22,701 nucleotides of DNA. Origin: Nemertoderma westbladi. Lineage: Eukaryota > Xenacoelomorpha > Nemertodermatida > Nemertodermatidae. The translations under genes were made by a program, and so were the position numbers. Below the pieces are notes generated by a model that saw only the letters and a program-made list of their open reading frames with translations, made no database searches and was not told the DNA's origin. This document shows, piece by piece, positions 1 through 10,559 of this stretch (position 1 is its first letter; every line of letters begins with the position of its first letter). The DNA is taken from the NCBI GenBank assembly GCA_032718475.1, contig JAUCBJ010002056.1, forward strand, positions 1 through 22,701. Direction: 5' to 3'.

Positions 1-206
1 TCATCCAGCGATTTAATATCGCAATCAATTTTCTGTTGGTCTGTGTCGATGTTTACTGTCAGAATATTGGTCTTTGTGATATTAACAAAGATACCAACAC
101 TGGATGCAGCCTTCTCTAAGCCAGTTTTAACAACATCTGTGCTCCTTCCAATGTGTCTTAGAGTAAACCAAAATCATCAGCAAACTTAAGATCGGTTAGC
201 TGCTGG
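1..206 (-). pseudogene. LINE reverse-transcriptase fragment (5' and 3' incomplete)
   Basis: Read on the minus strand, the segment encodes LTDLKFADDFGLL, then a stop codon, then TLEGAQ, and after a frameshift a stretch like KAASSVGIFVN..KTNILTVN. This is motif C (FADD, plus coordinates 173-184) and motif D of a non-LTR retrotransposon reverse transcriptase. It lines up with the FADD region of the fuller element at 11118-12728, which reads LTDLDFADDFGVL. The stop and the frameshift show that it is dead. It runs off the left edge of the window, so its full extent is unknown. It lies antisense to the SULF gene, probably within an intron. Confidence 0.8.
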
Positions 207-240
207 GGACACATAGGCAGGGGACTGGGGACCACGGCCA

Positions 241-264
241 CATAATGGTCAACCGACCATTATG
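241..264. repeat. Perfect short hairpin
   Basis: The 10-base arms CATAATGGTC and GACCATTATG are exactly complementary and separated by AACC. It may be a remnant end of a small mobile element. No function can be assigned. Confidence 0.6.
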
Positions 265-1053
265 ATGAGGTTTTTAAACTAAATAATACTGAATAATAAT
301 TAAAAAATCTAATAATAAATCATTTAAGAATTTTGTGGAGTGGAGGGGGAAGGTCAATGGTGGTGGGACTACCACATGCCATATCCATACTATAACCCCG
401 TTCCCAACCAGGCCGGGCTCCACCCATCACCTGAACGCTGTTGGAGGGTGTGACACAGGACCCCTGATTATGGACCACCTCAGGCTCAGCCCTGTGGAAT
501 ATAACGGCAGAGTCTGGTATTCTTCACATGGGCCCAAAAAAGTGGGTGTACGGTGGTCAGAGTCAAAGGAGGTGCGTGGCATTCTTTGCTAAGTATCAGA
601 TTCATATTTTATTGTCTATTCGATGGTTCGGTTCTACATCAGGCTTTTTCTGGCCTGGTGTATAAGCAGTTTGGCGGCAATATAATAATAATATTTCCCC
701 TCAAAAAAACCTTTACTGCATCAGGGACGCTTCTTCCATAGAAAAGGAATTAATCAATTAAATACTTTACATAGGAAGGCGAGAGGTAGGGGGAGTGCGG
801 GCAGATTTGGTAGCTTGCGGGGTCTGTATGAACCAACTGTGTCGTGTCGTTCGACATTGCGGTGATAAAACCTGACGCGACTTCGTACTCACAGACCAAC
901 CGCCCGACAGAGTCGATTCTTGAAGCTCGCTGCAGGCTCAAGATGAACCACTACAGATCCGTCTAAGTATTTTCAATTCATCCTCTTACTACTCAACTCA
1001 CTAATATATAATAATATTCTCTCACTCCCTCATTCATAATACACTGCCCTCTC

Positions 1054-1055
<2 letters not shown>
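265..1055. other. Non-coding stretch, probable intron of the SULF gene
   Basis: No gene is firmly supported here. 335-592 is GC-richer than its surroundings and shares the words CCCTGTGGAAT and TGGTATT, in the same order, with the 5' region of the LINE at 9026-12775 (about 9437-9470), so it may be an old LINE 5' piece on the plus strand. 771-935 is also GC-rich and codon-like on the minus strand, but no protein family is recognised. Being upstream of an internal SULF exon, the whole stretch is most simply intronic. Confidence 0.4.

Positions 1056-1087
<32 letters not shown>
1056..1087. repeat. Poly-C run, 32 bases
   Basis: An uninterrupted run of 32 cytosines. Runs of this length are prone to length errors in sequencing and assembly. 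An apparent minus-strand reading frame at 993-1277 passes through it as polyglycine and should not be taken as a gene. Confidence 0.9.
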
Positions 1088-1585
1088 TGGAATCTATGTA
1101 CCAAAGCCTGTCTAAAACATTTAACTTAATAATGAGATTGTAAGTGAGGACAAGGGCGCCGTCCATGGTTCCGGCGATCGAGAGAGTCTGTATTATAGTA
1201 ATATGAAAATAGTAAAATATTAGGAGCTTCTTACCAGTGATTAGTTGTTTACGCCTCCTTCTGGCCTTTCCTTCCACGTTACCTGAATCTTCTCCCTTTG
1301 GATTTCGAATCTACTGAAGCCTTTTAGCCATCATTTCCTGATAAAAGCGCTCATCAGTGGAGCAATATGCCTATTAGCTGACTGCGCCATTAGCTGATCA
1401 CTGTTGCGATCAACTTTCTGGTCCCAATTGTTATTTTATTTGTCGGTTTTTTTTGCATCTCTGCCAATAAGGTTTTCTATTTCTTCGAATGATAATTTAA
1501 TTTAAATACATAAATTTATTGAATGATTATTTACTCAAGCTGTCCTTCCAATACTATGAATAATTGTATTTATATTTTCTCTAAG
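1088..1585. other. Probable intron tail ending at a SULF splice acceptor
   Basis: No gene seen. The stretch ends in a T-rich tract followed by AG at 1584-1585, directly before the first SULF-like codons. On the minus strand there are donor-like GTAAG words near 1237, but without a recognisable protein. Confidence 0.45.
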
Positions 1586-3689
1586 GTTACTTCGGGAAGT
1601 ATTTAAATGAATACAATGGGACATACACACCGCAAGGATGGAACCAATGGAACGCTCTTATCAAGAACACTCGATTCTACAACTACTCGATGCGTGTAAA
1701 CGACCGCATACATCGCCATGGCAACGACTACACTTTAGACTACTTCACAGACCTTGTGACCAACCAGAGCCTGTCGTGGTTCACCGAGACTCGCAGACAG
1801 TCACCGCACACACCAGTTCTAACGGTGCTGTCCTACCCAGCACCCCACGGCCCTGAGGATGCCGCACCCCAGTACCAGCACCTCTTCCCCAATGTCTCCA
1901 CCCACCGCACTCCCAACTACAACGCATTCAACGGCTCTCAGGATAAACACTGGCTACTCCGCTGGTCGCGTCCTCTCGACGCCAATGAGCAACTATTTAC
2001 CGATGTTCTACACCGTAAACGTCTTCAAACTCTCCAAAGCGTCGATTCTGGCATTAAAACCATCTACGAAACGCTTAAAAATCTCGACGAATTAGACAAC
2101 ACTTACATTCTATACTTCTCTGACCACGGATACCATATCGGTCAGTTTGGTTTGATAAAAGGAAAGGGTCAACCGTATGAGTTCGATATACGAATCCCCT
2201 TTTACATTCTAGGACCGAAAATCCCTGCTGGTAAAGTCGTGGATGAAATTGTTTTAAATATCGATATTGCTCCCACTATACTGAGTTTAGCGAGCGTTCA
2301 TATACCCAATGATATGGACGGGAAGTCTGTTATGAAACTTTTTCGTGGTTACGGATTGCAGCGAAGATGGCGGGACACCTTCCTCGTAGAAAAAGGAGAC
2401 ATTACAGAGGAGGAGTACCAGATGAAGAACAAAGAGAACCAAAAGCGAGGAACCGATCGGTTGCTATGTATGGAGGAAGAGTTTAAGTTCCCGTGTTCCG
2501 CAAGGCAGGAGTGGACCTGTGATCCCGACTCAGGCGATAAACCAAAGATTCGTAAATGCAAATCGTTTGTGTTCAGCGAGCAAGATGCTTTGCCTTTAGT
2601 CGATGACAGTTGCAGTTGCAATCGAAACGGTACAAAGCGAGGGAAAAAGAATCGCAACAAACCCGATAAATATGGAGTTTTGAAGCATAATTTAAGTTCA
2701 GGGCGATCCATTGATCTGCAGGTCCCAATGAGAGATGAATCTAGAGATGGAATCAGGTTGACCGATTATGAACTCCTGGATGTTTTGAAATACCTCAAAA
2801 TCCCAATGAATCCTGACATTCGTCGGTACATCAGGAAACTATGGAGAAAAGATTACGAGTCACGGAGGGAATGGTTGAGGAAACAACGGACCTCTCCCAG
2901 ACACAATAGGAGATCGAGAAGACGAGAACGTGAACTGGTTGATGGTAATGAGGAATTCCTTGATCTAGACAATAATATTACATGGACCATTAACTCATCT
3001 GAAAATGCTTCCATCGAAAAACCAAAAAATAGCAGTACTTTCCCCATTGAAAAAGGTTTCAAAATTACTTCTGATAGAGAAGATCTAAGCATTTACCATG
3101 AAGATGAAGATGTAAATATTGATGAAGAAGATTTATATAATGTCGACTCCACTGTGCAATTAGTGGAGGAATCAGATGTCGATATGCTGAATTCGATGCA
3201 GTCCTGGTTTGAATCAAATTCTCGTAGTGATAAGTCGTTGATATCAGCTCTGTCCAAGTGGCCTTTCCTGGACAGTGTAGCTATAACAAGTGGATCCGGG
3301 GAGGCATGCATGGTTTACTCAAACAACACATATAGTTGTAGCTCTGATAACAATGGCACAGTCACAACCGATGATCGGTCCAAGAAAGCCGAAGTAACCA
3401 TCGCGGATGAGATCAAACAACTTAGAAAGAAGTTAAAGACCCTAAAAAAGCAAAGAAACGATGAAAAGGTATCCGGAAAGTTATCTGCGAGTCGGGATAA
3501 ATCGAACTCTTGTGACTGCGAGAGAGAACGTGTGTTAAGGAAGTTAAAGGCCTTGAAGCAGTTGAAGAAAAAAATGGAATCTGGGCGATTTACTTACAGA
3601 GAATTGGTAGACAAAAATCCAAGGTTGTATGCCGGATTGTTTAATAGACGGCGGTCAACAGGGGGGTCTGGAAGGCAGAAATCCAAACG
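1586..3689 (+). CDS. Sulf: Extracellular heparan-sulfate 6-O-endosulfatase (SULF family), internal exon, 5' part outside the window
   Basis: SULF enzymes are secreted or cell-surface sulfatases that remove 6-O-sulfate from heparan sulfate and so tune growth-factor signalling. The exon opens after AG at 1584-1585 with GYFGKYLNEYNGTY and GWNQWNALIKNTRFYNYS, the canonical mid-catalytic SULF block. It continues with APHGPED (His codon at 1846), the metal-site segment FSDHGYHIGQFG (Asp 2122, His 2125), KGKGQPYEFDIRIPF, LNIDIAPTIL and WRDTFLVEKG. A long hydrophilic domain follows. It has a basic stretch with a furin-type RRSRRRER (2908-2931), an acidic Ser/Asn-rich insert (about 2944-3190), and the SULF cysteine pair region around EIKQLRKKLKTLKKQ and CDCERE. 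The exon ends at 3689, before GTGAGT, leaving two bases of a codon. The N-terminal part, including the formylglycine site, is missing because it lies upstream of the window. The upstream ATG at 1690 is internal, not the start. Family assignment is very secure; SULF1 versus SULF2 has no meaning for an invertebrate single copy. Confidence 0.95.
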
Positions 3690-4229
3690 GTGAGTCGAAT
3701 ATAGGCCTATTATTTTATTCAGTTATAATCAATTTATATAAATATGATATAATATTATATATATAATATAAATATGATATAATATAATATTATGATTTTA
3801 TCGAAATTTAGAAAACAACTTCGTGAGAAATGAAATCACGTGATAACTATATATGAGTATTTGAGTTTTCTCAATATCGGTTTCTGGTAGTATATCAAAA
3901 TGTTGAATCAAAAGTCACCAGCTTTCATTTAGGTAGCAATGTGACTATAATCTTTTTATTTAGTAATGGAAGAATATTTTGCGTACTCGAACAACTATTG
4001 TATATTGTTTAGAATAATAGTTGAATATAGAATAACGGAAGTTTCCTTAGAGTATATTACAGTTAATGTATCGCGTAATAGAACATCATTTCGTGTTTAT
4101 ATTGGTCCCATAAGGTCGATGATTTGAAAATATATAAATAATTTTGCATACAGCAGTCTTCAATGGTCAAACGACTCAGGAATTCGTAATAGTAACTATA
4201 AATAGAACCTACTTTTTTCTAACTTTTAG
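3690..4229 (+). other. Intron of the SULF gene
   Basis: Starts with GTGAGT at 3690 and ends in TTTTCTAACTTTTAG at 4229. Splicing joins CG from the upstream exon to A of the downstream exon to make an Arg codon and keeps the frame open. It contains an AT dinucleotide-rich patch at about 3735-3795 and no other feature. Confidence 0.9.
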
Positions 4230-4728
4230 ATTAAACCGATTGAGTGATGAGAAGGTATTGAAGCTGGCCCGGAGAGAAAGTCGCAAACTGCGGAACCAGT
4301 TGCAAGGAGGCGACCAAGCTAGCTGCACCAAGACGCGTACGGGACTCAGCTGCTTCTACCATGACAGCGACCACTGGAGGACATCCCCTCTCTGGACCGA
4401 GAAACCCATATGCGGTTGCCAAAGTGCTAAGAACAACACCTACACTTGTCTACGAACAATGAACGCGACGCATAACTTTATATACTGCGAATTTGTTACG
4501 GGTTTCATTGAATTCTATGATATAACCAGAGATCCACACCAAATGACCAACACAGTGGCCGGTCTATCAGTTGAGCATAAGGTCTGGTTGCATGAAACTC
4601 TAGCCGTGCTCAAAAGGTGCAAAGGGTTCAAAGAGTGCACTCTTCAAGGTGGTAAAATGAAACGAAGACGGGTGGGTGGTCGTACTAAGGGTAGAAAGAG
4701 AAACAGGGTGCTAAAACGCTTGTTGTAA
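4230..4728 (+). CDS. Sulf: SULF family endosulfatase, terminal exon
   Basis: This exon supplies the end of the hydrophilic domain and the conserved C-terminal SULF domain. After the splice acceptor at 4228-4229 it reads LNRLSDEKVLKLARRESRKL, then the diagnostic C-terminal blocks LSCFYHDSDHWRTSPLW, CGCQSAKNNTYTCLRTMN, THNFIYCEFVTGFIEFYD and DPHQMTNTV. These match SULF proteins in order and cysteine spacing. The tail after KGFKEC is very basic (KMKRRRVGGRTKGRKRNR), which would favour binding to the cell surface or to heparan sulfate. The stop is TAA at 4726-4728. The two visible exons encode 866 residues, about as long as a whole vertebrate SULF, because the hydrophilic domain is enlarged. The complete protein would be about 1,050 residues, closer to the fly enzyme in length. 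Confidence 0.95.
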
Positions 4729-4915
4729 AATTGATACGAGATACGGCAATTTTTTGTTTTATTTCACAGCGCTAAAAAATAATCATTATTTTAGTTAATT
4801 ACGACTTATTCATATAAAACCCACCATTTAGCTATTTAGTATAGTTACTGTAGTATATACACATTTATTTTAACTGTAGTGTTTATTTTTCTTTTGTTTT
4901 ATTATTTAACATGTT

Positions 4916-4921
4916 AATAAA
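4916..4921 (+). terminator. Poly(A) signal of the SULF gene
   Basis: AATAAA lies 188 bases after the SULF stop codon, followed by a GT-rich stretch. This gives a short 3' UTR of about 200 bases. Earlier A/T-rich words in 4740-4860 do not give a better signal. Confidence 0.6.
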
Positions 4922-6521
4922 GTGCTTTCAATTATTCGGATTAGTTATATTATTTAGTTATATATCCATGCGCCGTAACCACAATCTTATTCCGAAGTGA
5001 ATGTGATCAGCCATAGATTTTGCCTCAAATTTTTATTCAAAATAAATAATGAACAATTATTCACAGCTATCACTATTCACAACAACAAAAATACAACTAT
5101 AAATGTTAAAATGAATTTTTCACCTATAATAATTAAATCCATGAACCAACGTTTTTGACAGAGTCGATTTTGCAGTTGGCCTAGAATTATGCCGTCTGCC
5201 TCTTGTTATCTTGGAAAATAATCACTATTCTCGTAATTATTTATTATGTTTTTCCCTTTAATTAAACGACCCTATAAACAAACTTGTTCAAGTTTAGTGT
5301 AAGAAGTCAATTACTTTAGTCTCAAAATTTGTAGATTATTTTGAATTACCTTGATTTTATAAGACAATTTTTTGAGTGATTCAATATTAGCTTCAGCTAA
5401 AAATTAATTCACCCAAAAGATTACAAAATCTGTGTTCAGTACTTTATTTCATCATTTAGAACACCCACATAGCTATTATTTGTGTTGAAATTACAGCGTG
5501 ATAAATCACATGATGACGTTATAACTAAGAGTTTGTGCATATTTGCATTTCTACGGAAAATGTCACACTAACCTTATATCAATGTAACATTGTAAGAACT
5601 GATGTGAATGAAAAAATCTGTTCTTATTAATATTCTGCTTTACTGAATTTGTTTCTTATTCGCAAACATAATTTGATTTATAAAGTTCACTATTATGCAG
5701 CACGGTGGCAGTAAATTACACCAAACTAAATAAGTTTTATTTTAAATAATATATTCTCTACAAGTCCGACAGACATTGCGGGATTTTATAAATTTAAGTA
5801 AATGTGGCTTATCGACATAATTAGAAAAAACAATGTTAGATAGCTGCCAAAATAATTTTTGTGAGTACCTGTGTTTGTATTTTTTAATTTTTTCCCATGT
5901 AAATTGTAATTTGATTCTTAAGTTGGTACCTTTTTGTTGCTCAATTCTGTAATAAAAGATAGAGCGATAAAGTGTTACAAAATAAATTAAACTATATAGT
6001 ATTTGATATGTATTGCTTCCATAGTTACTGTGATTTATTTTTACTCTTCAACTCCAGATGCTTGCTGACTTACGCAATGTTAAATAATAAAATATGTTCT
6101 CGAATATTTATTACATAGAGAGCCGCTTAACTACGTAAACCAATATTGGATATTGAGTTCCGTTTTGGTGTACCCCTTGCAGACACTAAAGTTGCAATAA
6201 CTTTGGAGTGTGTGAATGGATTTTGCTCAAATAACGTGCAAGCTTTTCTATATCGTTCTATATCGTATATCGTTTATATATATATATGTTCTTTCAAAAC
6301 ATCGTAATAAAATCTACGAAATTCCACCAAAGATATTTTGTTTTACTTTTTTTCACCGGGAAAAAAGTAGAATCAACGCAATCCTATTAATTACTTTTTT
6401 CTCAAGGGAAAAAAAGTTCTCTTTTTCTCCCGAATTTGAGGTGAACGAAAAAGTAACAATTTAAGAATAAAATAAATTACATATAAAATCAATAGAGCAA
6501 TTTTTATGTAAAAAATCTCTG
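4922..6521. other. AT-rich intergenic stretch
   Basis: No gene, RNA gene or family-level repeat is recognised. 6330-6460 holds three successive imperfect T-tract/A-tract hairpins (TACTTTTTT..AAAAAAGTA type), which also create a spurious 82-codon open frame at 6216-6464. The rest is AT-rich sequence without visible structure. Confidence 0.5.
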
Positions 6522-6783
6522 CTAACATTAGTTTACGTAAGACGACATGCCTCCCGGAAAGATGCTACTGTATTAGAATTAGATAAAGGGTCTTCTTTCC
6601 CGCTAATTTAAATAAATGGTGATTACTGATGCATTTCTCCCTTAACGGGCTTCTTCAGAGTAATTTAAAATTTAAAATAATAACACACAACCGCATGCAT
6701 GCAAATACATCAGTAATCACCCTTTATCTAAATTAGCAGGAAAGAAGACCCTTTGTCTACCCAATTATCTAACATTAGTTTAC
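6522..6783. mobile_element. Small inverted-repeat element (MITE-like) with flanking direct repeats
   Basis: The left arm 6581-6635 (starting AGATAAAGGGTCTTCTTTCC) and the right arm 6704-6758 are inverted copies of each other, with about five mismatches over 55 bases, around a 68-base centre. The whole is framed by an identical 15-base direct repeat, CTAACATTAGTTTAC, at 6522-6536 and 6769-6783, which looks like a target-site duplication. A non-autonomous DNA element fits the inverted arms. However, 15 bases is long for the usual DNA-transposon duplications, and the arms do not start at the direct repeats, so the class stays open. Confidence 0.6.
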
Positions 6784-7111
6784 CACATTGAATTTCCCAG
6801 CAATGGAATTGTATAATTTTTGCATCGGTACGGGTCAATTTTCGACTATTTCAAATTCGATGCGGTTTCTAGTTACCTTAATAATTTGGAATTACATCTT
6901 ATTGCACAATAAATTTCTAGAACATTACATCATCCCCACCTACTCTACCTTTTTTTTAGCTTGTATTACCCCAATTCCTTAATAAATTCCATCAATATAT
7001 CTATCAGTTATGATATGGTTACTCACTAAAACTATCAACAATTTTGTAAAAATTTCTTACAAAGCCATCCCACAACATGAGAATTTTCGGATGTAGGACA
7101 ATTTTGTTCCT
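6784..7111. other. Short AT-rich stretch, nothing seen
   Basis: Gene-free sequence between the small inverted-repeat element and the satellite. The open frame at 6788-6982 has AT-driven composition and no recognisable protein. Confidence 0.4.
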
Positions 7112-7146
7112 GACAATTCGGTCCCAAAACACTAAATAAGTGTGAC

Positions 7147-8764
7147 TAAATTGTCCGGGAGCCAATTATCCGGGCCCTAATTGTCCTAGAGCCGAATTGT
7201 CCGGGACCGAATTGTCCGGGACCGAATTGTCCGGGACCGAATTGTCCGGGACCGAATCATCCGGGACCGAATTGTCCGGGACCGAATTGTCCGGGACCGA
7301 ATCATCCGGGACCGAATTGTCCGGGACCGAATTGTCCGGAACCGAATTGTCCGGGACCGAATTGTCCGGGACCGAATTGTCCGGAACCGAATTGTCCGGG
7401 ACCGAATCATCCGGGCCCGAATTGTCCGGGACCGAATTGTCCGGGACCGAATTGTCCTAGAGCCGAATTGTCCGGAACCGAATTGTCCGGAGCCGAATCA
7501 TCCGGGCCCGAATTGTCCGGGACCGAATTGTCCGGGACCGAATTGTCCGGGACCGAATTGTCCGGAACCGAATTGTCCGGGACCGAATCATCCGGGCCCG
7601 AATTGTCCGGGACCGAATTGTCCGGGACCGAATTGTCCTAGAGCCGAATTGTCCGGAACCGAATTGTCCGGAGCCGAATCATCCGGGCCCGAATTGTCCG
7701 GGACCGAATTGTCCGGAACCGAATTGTCCGGAGCCGAATCATCCGGGCCCGAATTGTCCGGGACCGAATTGTCCGGGACCGAATTGTCCGGGACCGAATT
7801 GTCCTAGAGCCGAATTGTCCGGAACCGAATTGTCCAGGACCGAATCATCCGGGCCCGAATTGTCCGGGACCGAATTGTCCGGGACCGAATTGTCCTAGAG
7901 CCGAATTGTCCGGAACCGAATTGTCCTAGAGCCGAATTGTCCGGGACCGAATTGTCCGGGACCGAATTGTCCGGGACCGATTTATCCGGGACCGAATCAT
8001 CCGGGACCGAATTGTCCGGGACCGAATTGTCCGGGACCGAATTGTCCGGAACCGAATTGTCCGGAACCGAATTGTCCGGAACCGAATTGTCCGGAACCGA
8101 ATTGTCCTAGAGCCGAATTGTCCGGGACCGAATCATCCGGGCCCGAATTGTCCGGGACCGAATTGTCCGGGACCGAAGTGTCCTAGAGCCGAATTGTCCG
8201 GAACCGAATTGTCCTAGAGCCGAATTTTCCGGGACCGAATTGTCCGGGACCGAATTGTCCGGGACCGATTTATCCGGGACCGAATCATCCGGGACCGAAT
8301 TGTCCGGGACCGAATTGTCCGGGACCGAATTGTCCGGAACCGAATTGTCCGGAACCGAATTGTCCGGAACCGAATTGTCCGGAACCGAATTGTCCTAGAG
8401 CCGAATTGTCCGGGACCGAATCATCCGGGCCCGAATTGTCCGGGACCGAATTGTCCGGGACCGAATTGTCCGGGACCGAATTGTCCGGAACCGAATTGTC
8501 CTAGAGCCGAATTGTCCGGGACCGAATCATCCGGGCCCGAATTGTCCGGGACCGAATTGTCCGGGACCGAATTGTCCTAGAGCCGAATTGTCCGGAACCA
8601 AATTGTCCTAGAGCCGAATTGTCCGGGACCGAATTGTCCGGAACTGAATTGTCCGGAACCGAATTGTCCTAGAGCCGAATTGTCCGGGACCGAATTATCC
8701 GGACTCGAATTGTCCGGGACCGAATTATCCGGGACCGAATTATCCGGGACCGAATTATCCGGAA
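7147..8764. repeat. 15-bp minisatellite/satellite array (about 107 units)
   Basis: The dominant unit is GAATTGTCCGGGACC. Recurrent variants are GAATCATCCGGGCCC, GAATTGTCCGGAACC and a 16-base form with CCTAGAGCC. Within the array, blocks repeat at a period of 288 bases: the word GAATCATCCGGGCCC with the same neighbours recurs at 7842, 8130 and 8418, and the rare GATTTATCC variant at 7979 and 8267. Because 15 is a multiple of three, open frames run through it on both strands (SGTEL and RTIRS type peptides). They are by-products, and the 16-base variants break them. Confidence 0.95.
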
Positions 8765-8785
8765 AATAACTAATAATAATCATTC

Positions 8786-8824
8786 ACAATTCGGTCCCAT
8801 TAATATGTTTTGGGACCGAATTGT
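8786..8824. repeat. 14-bp hairpin at the array edge
   Basis: ACAATTCGGTCCCA at 8786-8799 pairs with TGGGACCGAATTGT at 8811-8824 around an 11-base loop. It marks the point where the satellite unit switches orientation. Confidence 0.75.
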
Positions 8825-8927
8825 CCGAGTCAGTATCCGGACAATTCGGTCCCGCACAATTCAAAGTTATTCGTGATACCTTGTATGTCCGTAATTTACA
8901 TCCGCATTGCATCACATCTGTCAATCA

Positions 8928-9025
8928 TCACCTGCAGCCATTGTGCTCAAACCTATAATGTTAATATCACCACCTGCAGCCATTGTGCTCAACCCTATAA
9001 TGTTAATATCATAATCTGCAGCCAT
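8928..9025. repeat. 42-bp minisatellite, left part (interrupted by the LINE)
   Basis: Two full units and a start of a third, each beginning CCTGCAGCCATTGTGCTCAA and carrying CCTATAATGTTAATATC; unit starts are at 8931, 8973 and 9015. The third stops after CTGCAGCCAT at 9025, where LINE sequence begins. The array resumes with the same CTGCAGCCAT at 12776. Confidence 0.85.
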
Positions 9026-9783
9026 CTCAGGTCACGTTAGGTATTCTAGGTCATTGGTCAAGAAAACTTGCCACCTCCATGCAGCATAAAGGAGATGCCA
9101 CCTGTAGCTACATAGACCCTCTTACTAGGGCAAATCTGGTCCTGTAACTAGGACCCCCTTCTTTCTGGGATAAGGACGCCCTTGGTCCTGGATTAAGGAC
9201 CCATATACTTGGCTGCAGGGGTATATGGCCTGGCCAGGCAGATGGTGATCTACCAATGGCTGGTCAGGAGTAGAGTGTCCCCATGTCCACTCTGAGTGCA
9301 CTTCACTGCAACCTGCACCTGGCATCAGGGGTACAGGGCATGACCCAGCAGGTGAGCTGCACAGCCAATGGTGGGTCATGTGCGCCAGAGTAGATATGGG
9401 TGATGGGCCTCATATCTGACTCCACTGCGACACCCACCCTGTGGAATGGCAAACCAAGGTGTGGTATTTGCCCCGAGAGCTGACTCGGCAAAAAAGCACC
9501 CCCCATCCCCCACTATGGATTACATTAGTAATGCGGAGGTCCGGCCACTATAGGCCAGTGGAATTACCGTACACAATCGGCCTCCTCACAAGCGTCAGTT
9601 ATCTCCTGACCGGCTGCCTGTCTTACCCCCTACTGGAGAGAGAGCAGCCAACAATTCTTTGAGTCCCTTTCCAGATGACCTTTCTGGCCCAAACCCTGGG
9701 TCACCAGGGAGGCCAGATTGTGAGGGGGAGAGGGATTCTGGAGTTGGAGGCTACTCTCATGTTCCACCCCGACCAACAACGCA

Positions 9784-10552
9784 TTGGTGAATCTGAGGCA
9801 AGTCATTAGACTAGCCTCAGTAATCACCCTAAAACTCGGGTCCCCAATGCGACAAGGTGAGCTGACTGACTTGGCAGATAAGTTTTCTCTTAGCGCAATG
9901 GGTGGTGTTCAAGAGCACCGAATGCAGACTGGACAGACTGATGATGTTCTGATTATGGACATGGGGGTGGTTGGCGACTCGCCCTCGCGTCAGCAGATGA
10001 TAGTGGCAATGGTGGTATTGGTCTATTGATGAATCCAACTGCACATGCAGCATTGGACAAAATAGACAAAATCTCTAACCACATCATCCGTTGCCACTTC
10101 TCATGTTCTGGAAGACTGGGTAAGAAGTTTCCTAAGGTGGTTCTGATTGTGTGCTACTCTCCAACTAGTGTTGCCCCTGTAGAGGAGGTGGAAAATTTCT
10201 ACCACAATCTACAAGCAGCTACTGATGGAGTGGATCAGCATGCATTCTTAACATTCCTGGAAGACTTTAATGCAAGTCTGCATCAATCACCTACATCGCC
10301 CTGGGTCTATAGCACTAGTGTTAACCGAAATTATGTCCATCTTCAGGATTTTATCTCTGGACATGGATTGTTTTCGGCTGGAACTCAGTTCAACTGGAAA
10401 GCTATGGACTCATAGTGGACCCAGTGGTCACAAGTCCCAGATAGACCATATTCTGTTTCGTAGGAAATACATGAGCTCTATACAAGACTGTAATGCATTT
10501 ACACTTCGACCCTTCTCCAGTGATCACCGCCTTATTGTGGCCAAGGTATGAC
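9784..10552 (+). pseudogene. LINE apurinic-type endonuclease domain, frameshifted
   Basis: The expected endonuclease/exonuclease/phosphatase blocks occur in order but in different frames. LTDLADKFSLSAMGGVQEHR (catalytic QE-type block) is in one frame from 9784. ASADDSGNGGIGLLMNP and FLEDFNASLH (replacing the usual GDFNA) are in a second, about 9985-10410. SQIDHILFRRK and FSSDHRLIVAK (the IDH and SDH active-site blocks) are in the first again, about 10420-10551. At least two frameshifts, near 9975 and 10400, and a TGA at 10549-10551 disable it. In a live element this domain nicks the target DNA. Confidence 0.8.
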
Positions 10553-10559
10553 TTAGTCT

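Larger units (their letters stand above)
7112..8825. mobile_element. Satellite-bearing element closed by perfect 20-bp inverted repeats
   Basis: GACAATTCGGTCCCAAAACA at 7112-7131 is the exact reverse complement of 8806-8825. The inner part of these ends (GACAATTCGGTCCC) is the reverse complement of the repeat unit that fills the interior. The structure fits a non-autonomous DNA element whose terminal repeat has been tandemly amplified. No transposase is present and no convincing target-site duplication was found outside the 20-mers. Further inverted copies of the unit lie just beyond the right end, at 8834-8851. Confidence 0.5.

Noticed and set aside
993-1277. Minus-strand open frame with polyglycine
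   Set aside because: It runs through the 32-base C run. The upstream part shows donor-like words but no recognisable protein.
6216-6464. 82-codon plus-strand open frame
   Set aside because: Made of T-tract/A-tract hairpins in AT-rich DNA; Phe/Lys/Ile-rich peptide with no family features.
7186-7460. Repeat peptides SGTEL (plus) and RTIRS (minus), structural-protein-like
   Set aside because: By-products of a 15-bp satellite. Nearby 16-base variants with TAG break the frame, and there is no start context or flanking gene structure.
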